Virus record (IMG/VR): IMGVR_UViG_3300010885_008559
Span: 1-20,611 of that record
DNA: 20,611 bases
Strand: one strand, 5' to 3'
Origin: a virus
The position numbers were made by a program, and so were the translations under genes. Shown here piece after piece: positions 20,202 to 20,611 of this stretch; positions within the stretch are counted from its first letter, which is position 1, and each line of letters starts with the position of its first letter. The notes beneath the pieces are model-generated. The model was not told where the DNA came from and searched no databases. It saw nothing but the letters and a program-made list of their open reading frames with translations.

Positions 20202-20611
20202 AAAGAATTTTGGTGATGGGCCTACCCGGCGCAGGCAAAACATATCTTGCACAGCACGTCCTTGACCATCTGCAAGCTAACCGCAAAACGGTGATGTGGT
20301 TGAACGCTGATGATGTGCGAAAGAAGTACAACGACTGGGATTTTTCTCACGAAGGGCGTATTCGTCAGAGTCTGCGGATGCGTGAGTTGGCTGACAGCTA
20401 CGATGTGGACTATGTGATCTGCGACTTTGTTGCCCCTCTTGTTGAGATGCGTAACAACTTTAAAGCTGACTGGACTGTCTGGGTTGACACTATTAACCAA
20501 GGCCGTTTTGAAGATACAAACAAAGTGTTTGTTGCACCAGAGCAGTACGACTTCAGAATCACAGAGCAGCACTCTGAAAAGTGGGGTGAGTTCATTGCTG
20601 CACACATTTTA
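20198..20611 (+). CDS. cysC: APS kinase-like protein (CysC family), truncated by window end
   Basis: The reading frame is open for 138 codons to the window edge. The P-loop GLPGAGKT is at residues 8-15. It is followed by LNADDVRKKYNDWDFSHEGR (35-54), which parallels the LDGDNVR...FSxxDR region of APS kinases, and by a helix SLRMRELAD. The segment ICDFVAPLVEMRNNF (74-88) parallels the FISPxxxxR lid, and VWVDTI and VFVAPEQYDFRITE follow. The reaction would be APS + ATP to PAPS + ADP, supplying the upstream sulfotransferase. AAGGGG precedes the ATG, which overlaps the previous stop. The 3' end is probably close, given normal CysC length. Confidence 0.82.
   Translation, partial: MKRILVMGLPGAGKTYLAQHVLDHLQANRKTVMWLNADDVRKKYNDWDFSHEGRIRQSLRMRELADSYDVDYVICDFVAPLVEMRNNFKADWTVWVDTINQGRFEDTNKVFVAPEQYDFRITEQHSEKWGEFIAAHIL

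Overview
This window looks like part of the genome of a tailed double-stranded DNA phage, probably a short-tailed (podovirus-like) one. The evidence is an ordered head-to-tail morphogenesis cluster: small terminase candidate, large terminase, portal, scaffold-like protein, N4-gp56-type major capsid protein, SU10-type adaptor candidate, tail nozzle-like protein and a 1297-residue tail fibre. Genes are tightly packed, with frequent ATGA/TAATG overlaps and Shine-Dalgarno sites. I see no integrase, tRNA, insertion sequence or CRISPR array. The protein style and moderately GC-rich composition suggest a freshwater betaproteobacterial host, but that is inference only.

Layout. (1) Positions 1-2288 on the minus strand hold eleven very small genes (31-95 codons, the last cut by the window edge), read leftward from one strong promoter at about 2546-2573. 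This resembles an early or accessory module. (2) Positions 2289-2776 are a non-coding control region. It has a long leader for the leftward operon, divergent promoters, and three operator-like dyads between and over them. (3) From 2777 to 5691 on the plus strand come four small genes, a small terminase candidate and terL. (4) 5716-8321 encodes a small beta-rich protein and the portal. (5) 8322-8418 is an internal promoter with a structured leader. (6) 8419-12123 holds a small helical protein, the scaffold-like protein, the major capsid protein, two beta-rich virion proteins and a conserved unknown. (7) 12138-18970 holds adaptor, nozzle, fibre and a small post-fibre protein. (8) 18983-20611 is an AT-richer accessory tail: a CxxCxxCC metal-binding-type protein, a PAPS-dependent sulfotransferase, and an APS kinase-like gene running off the end.

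How the genes work together. Regions 3-7 would package DNA, build the capsid and attach the tail and receptor-binding fibre. The last two genes form a coherent biochemical pair. The APS kinase would make the sulfate donor PAPS and the sulfotransferase would transfer the sulfuryl group to an unknown acceptor. They overlap by ATGA, so they are probably co-translated. Their position next to the fibre suggests modification of a cell-surface or virion molecule, but the acceptor is unknown.

The most interesting unexplained signals are the phage-borne sulfation module, the operator-rich divergent control region, a three-hairpin element repeated in two intergenic gaps of the left operon, and hairpin-plus-T5 structures placed directly upstream of start codons rather than at operon ends.
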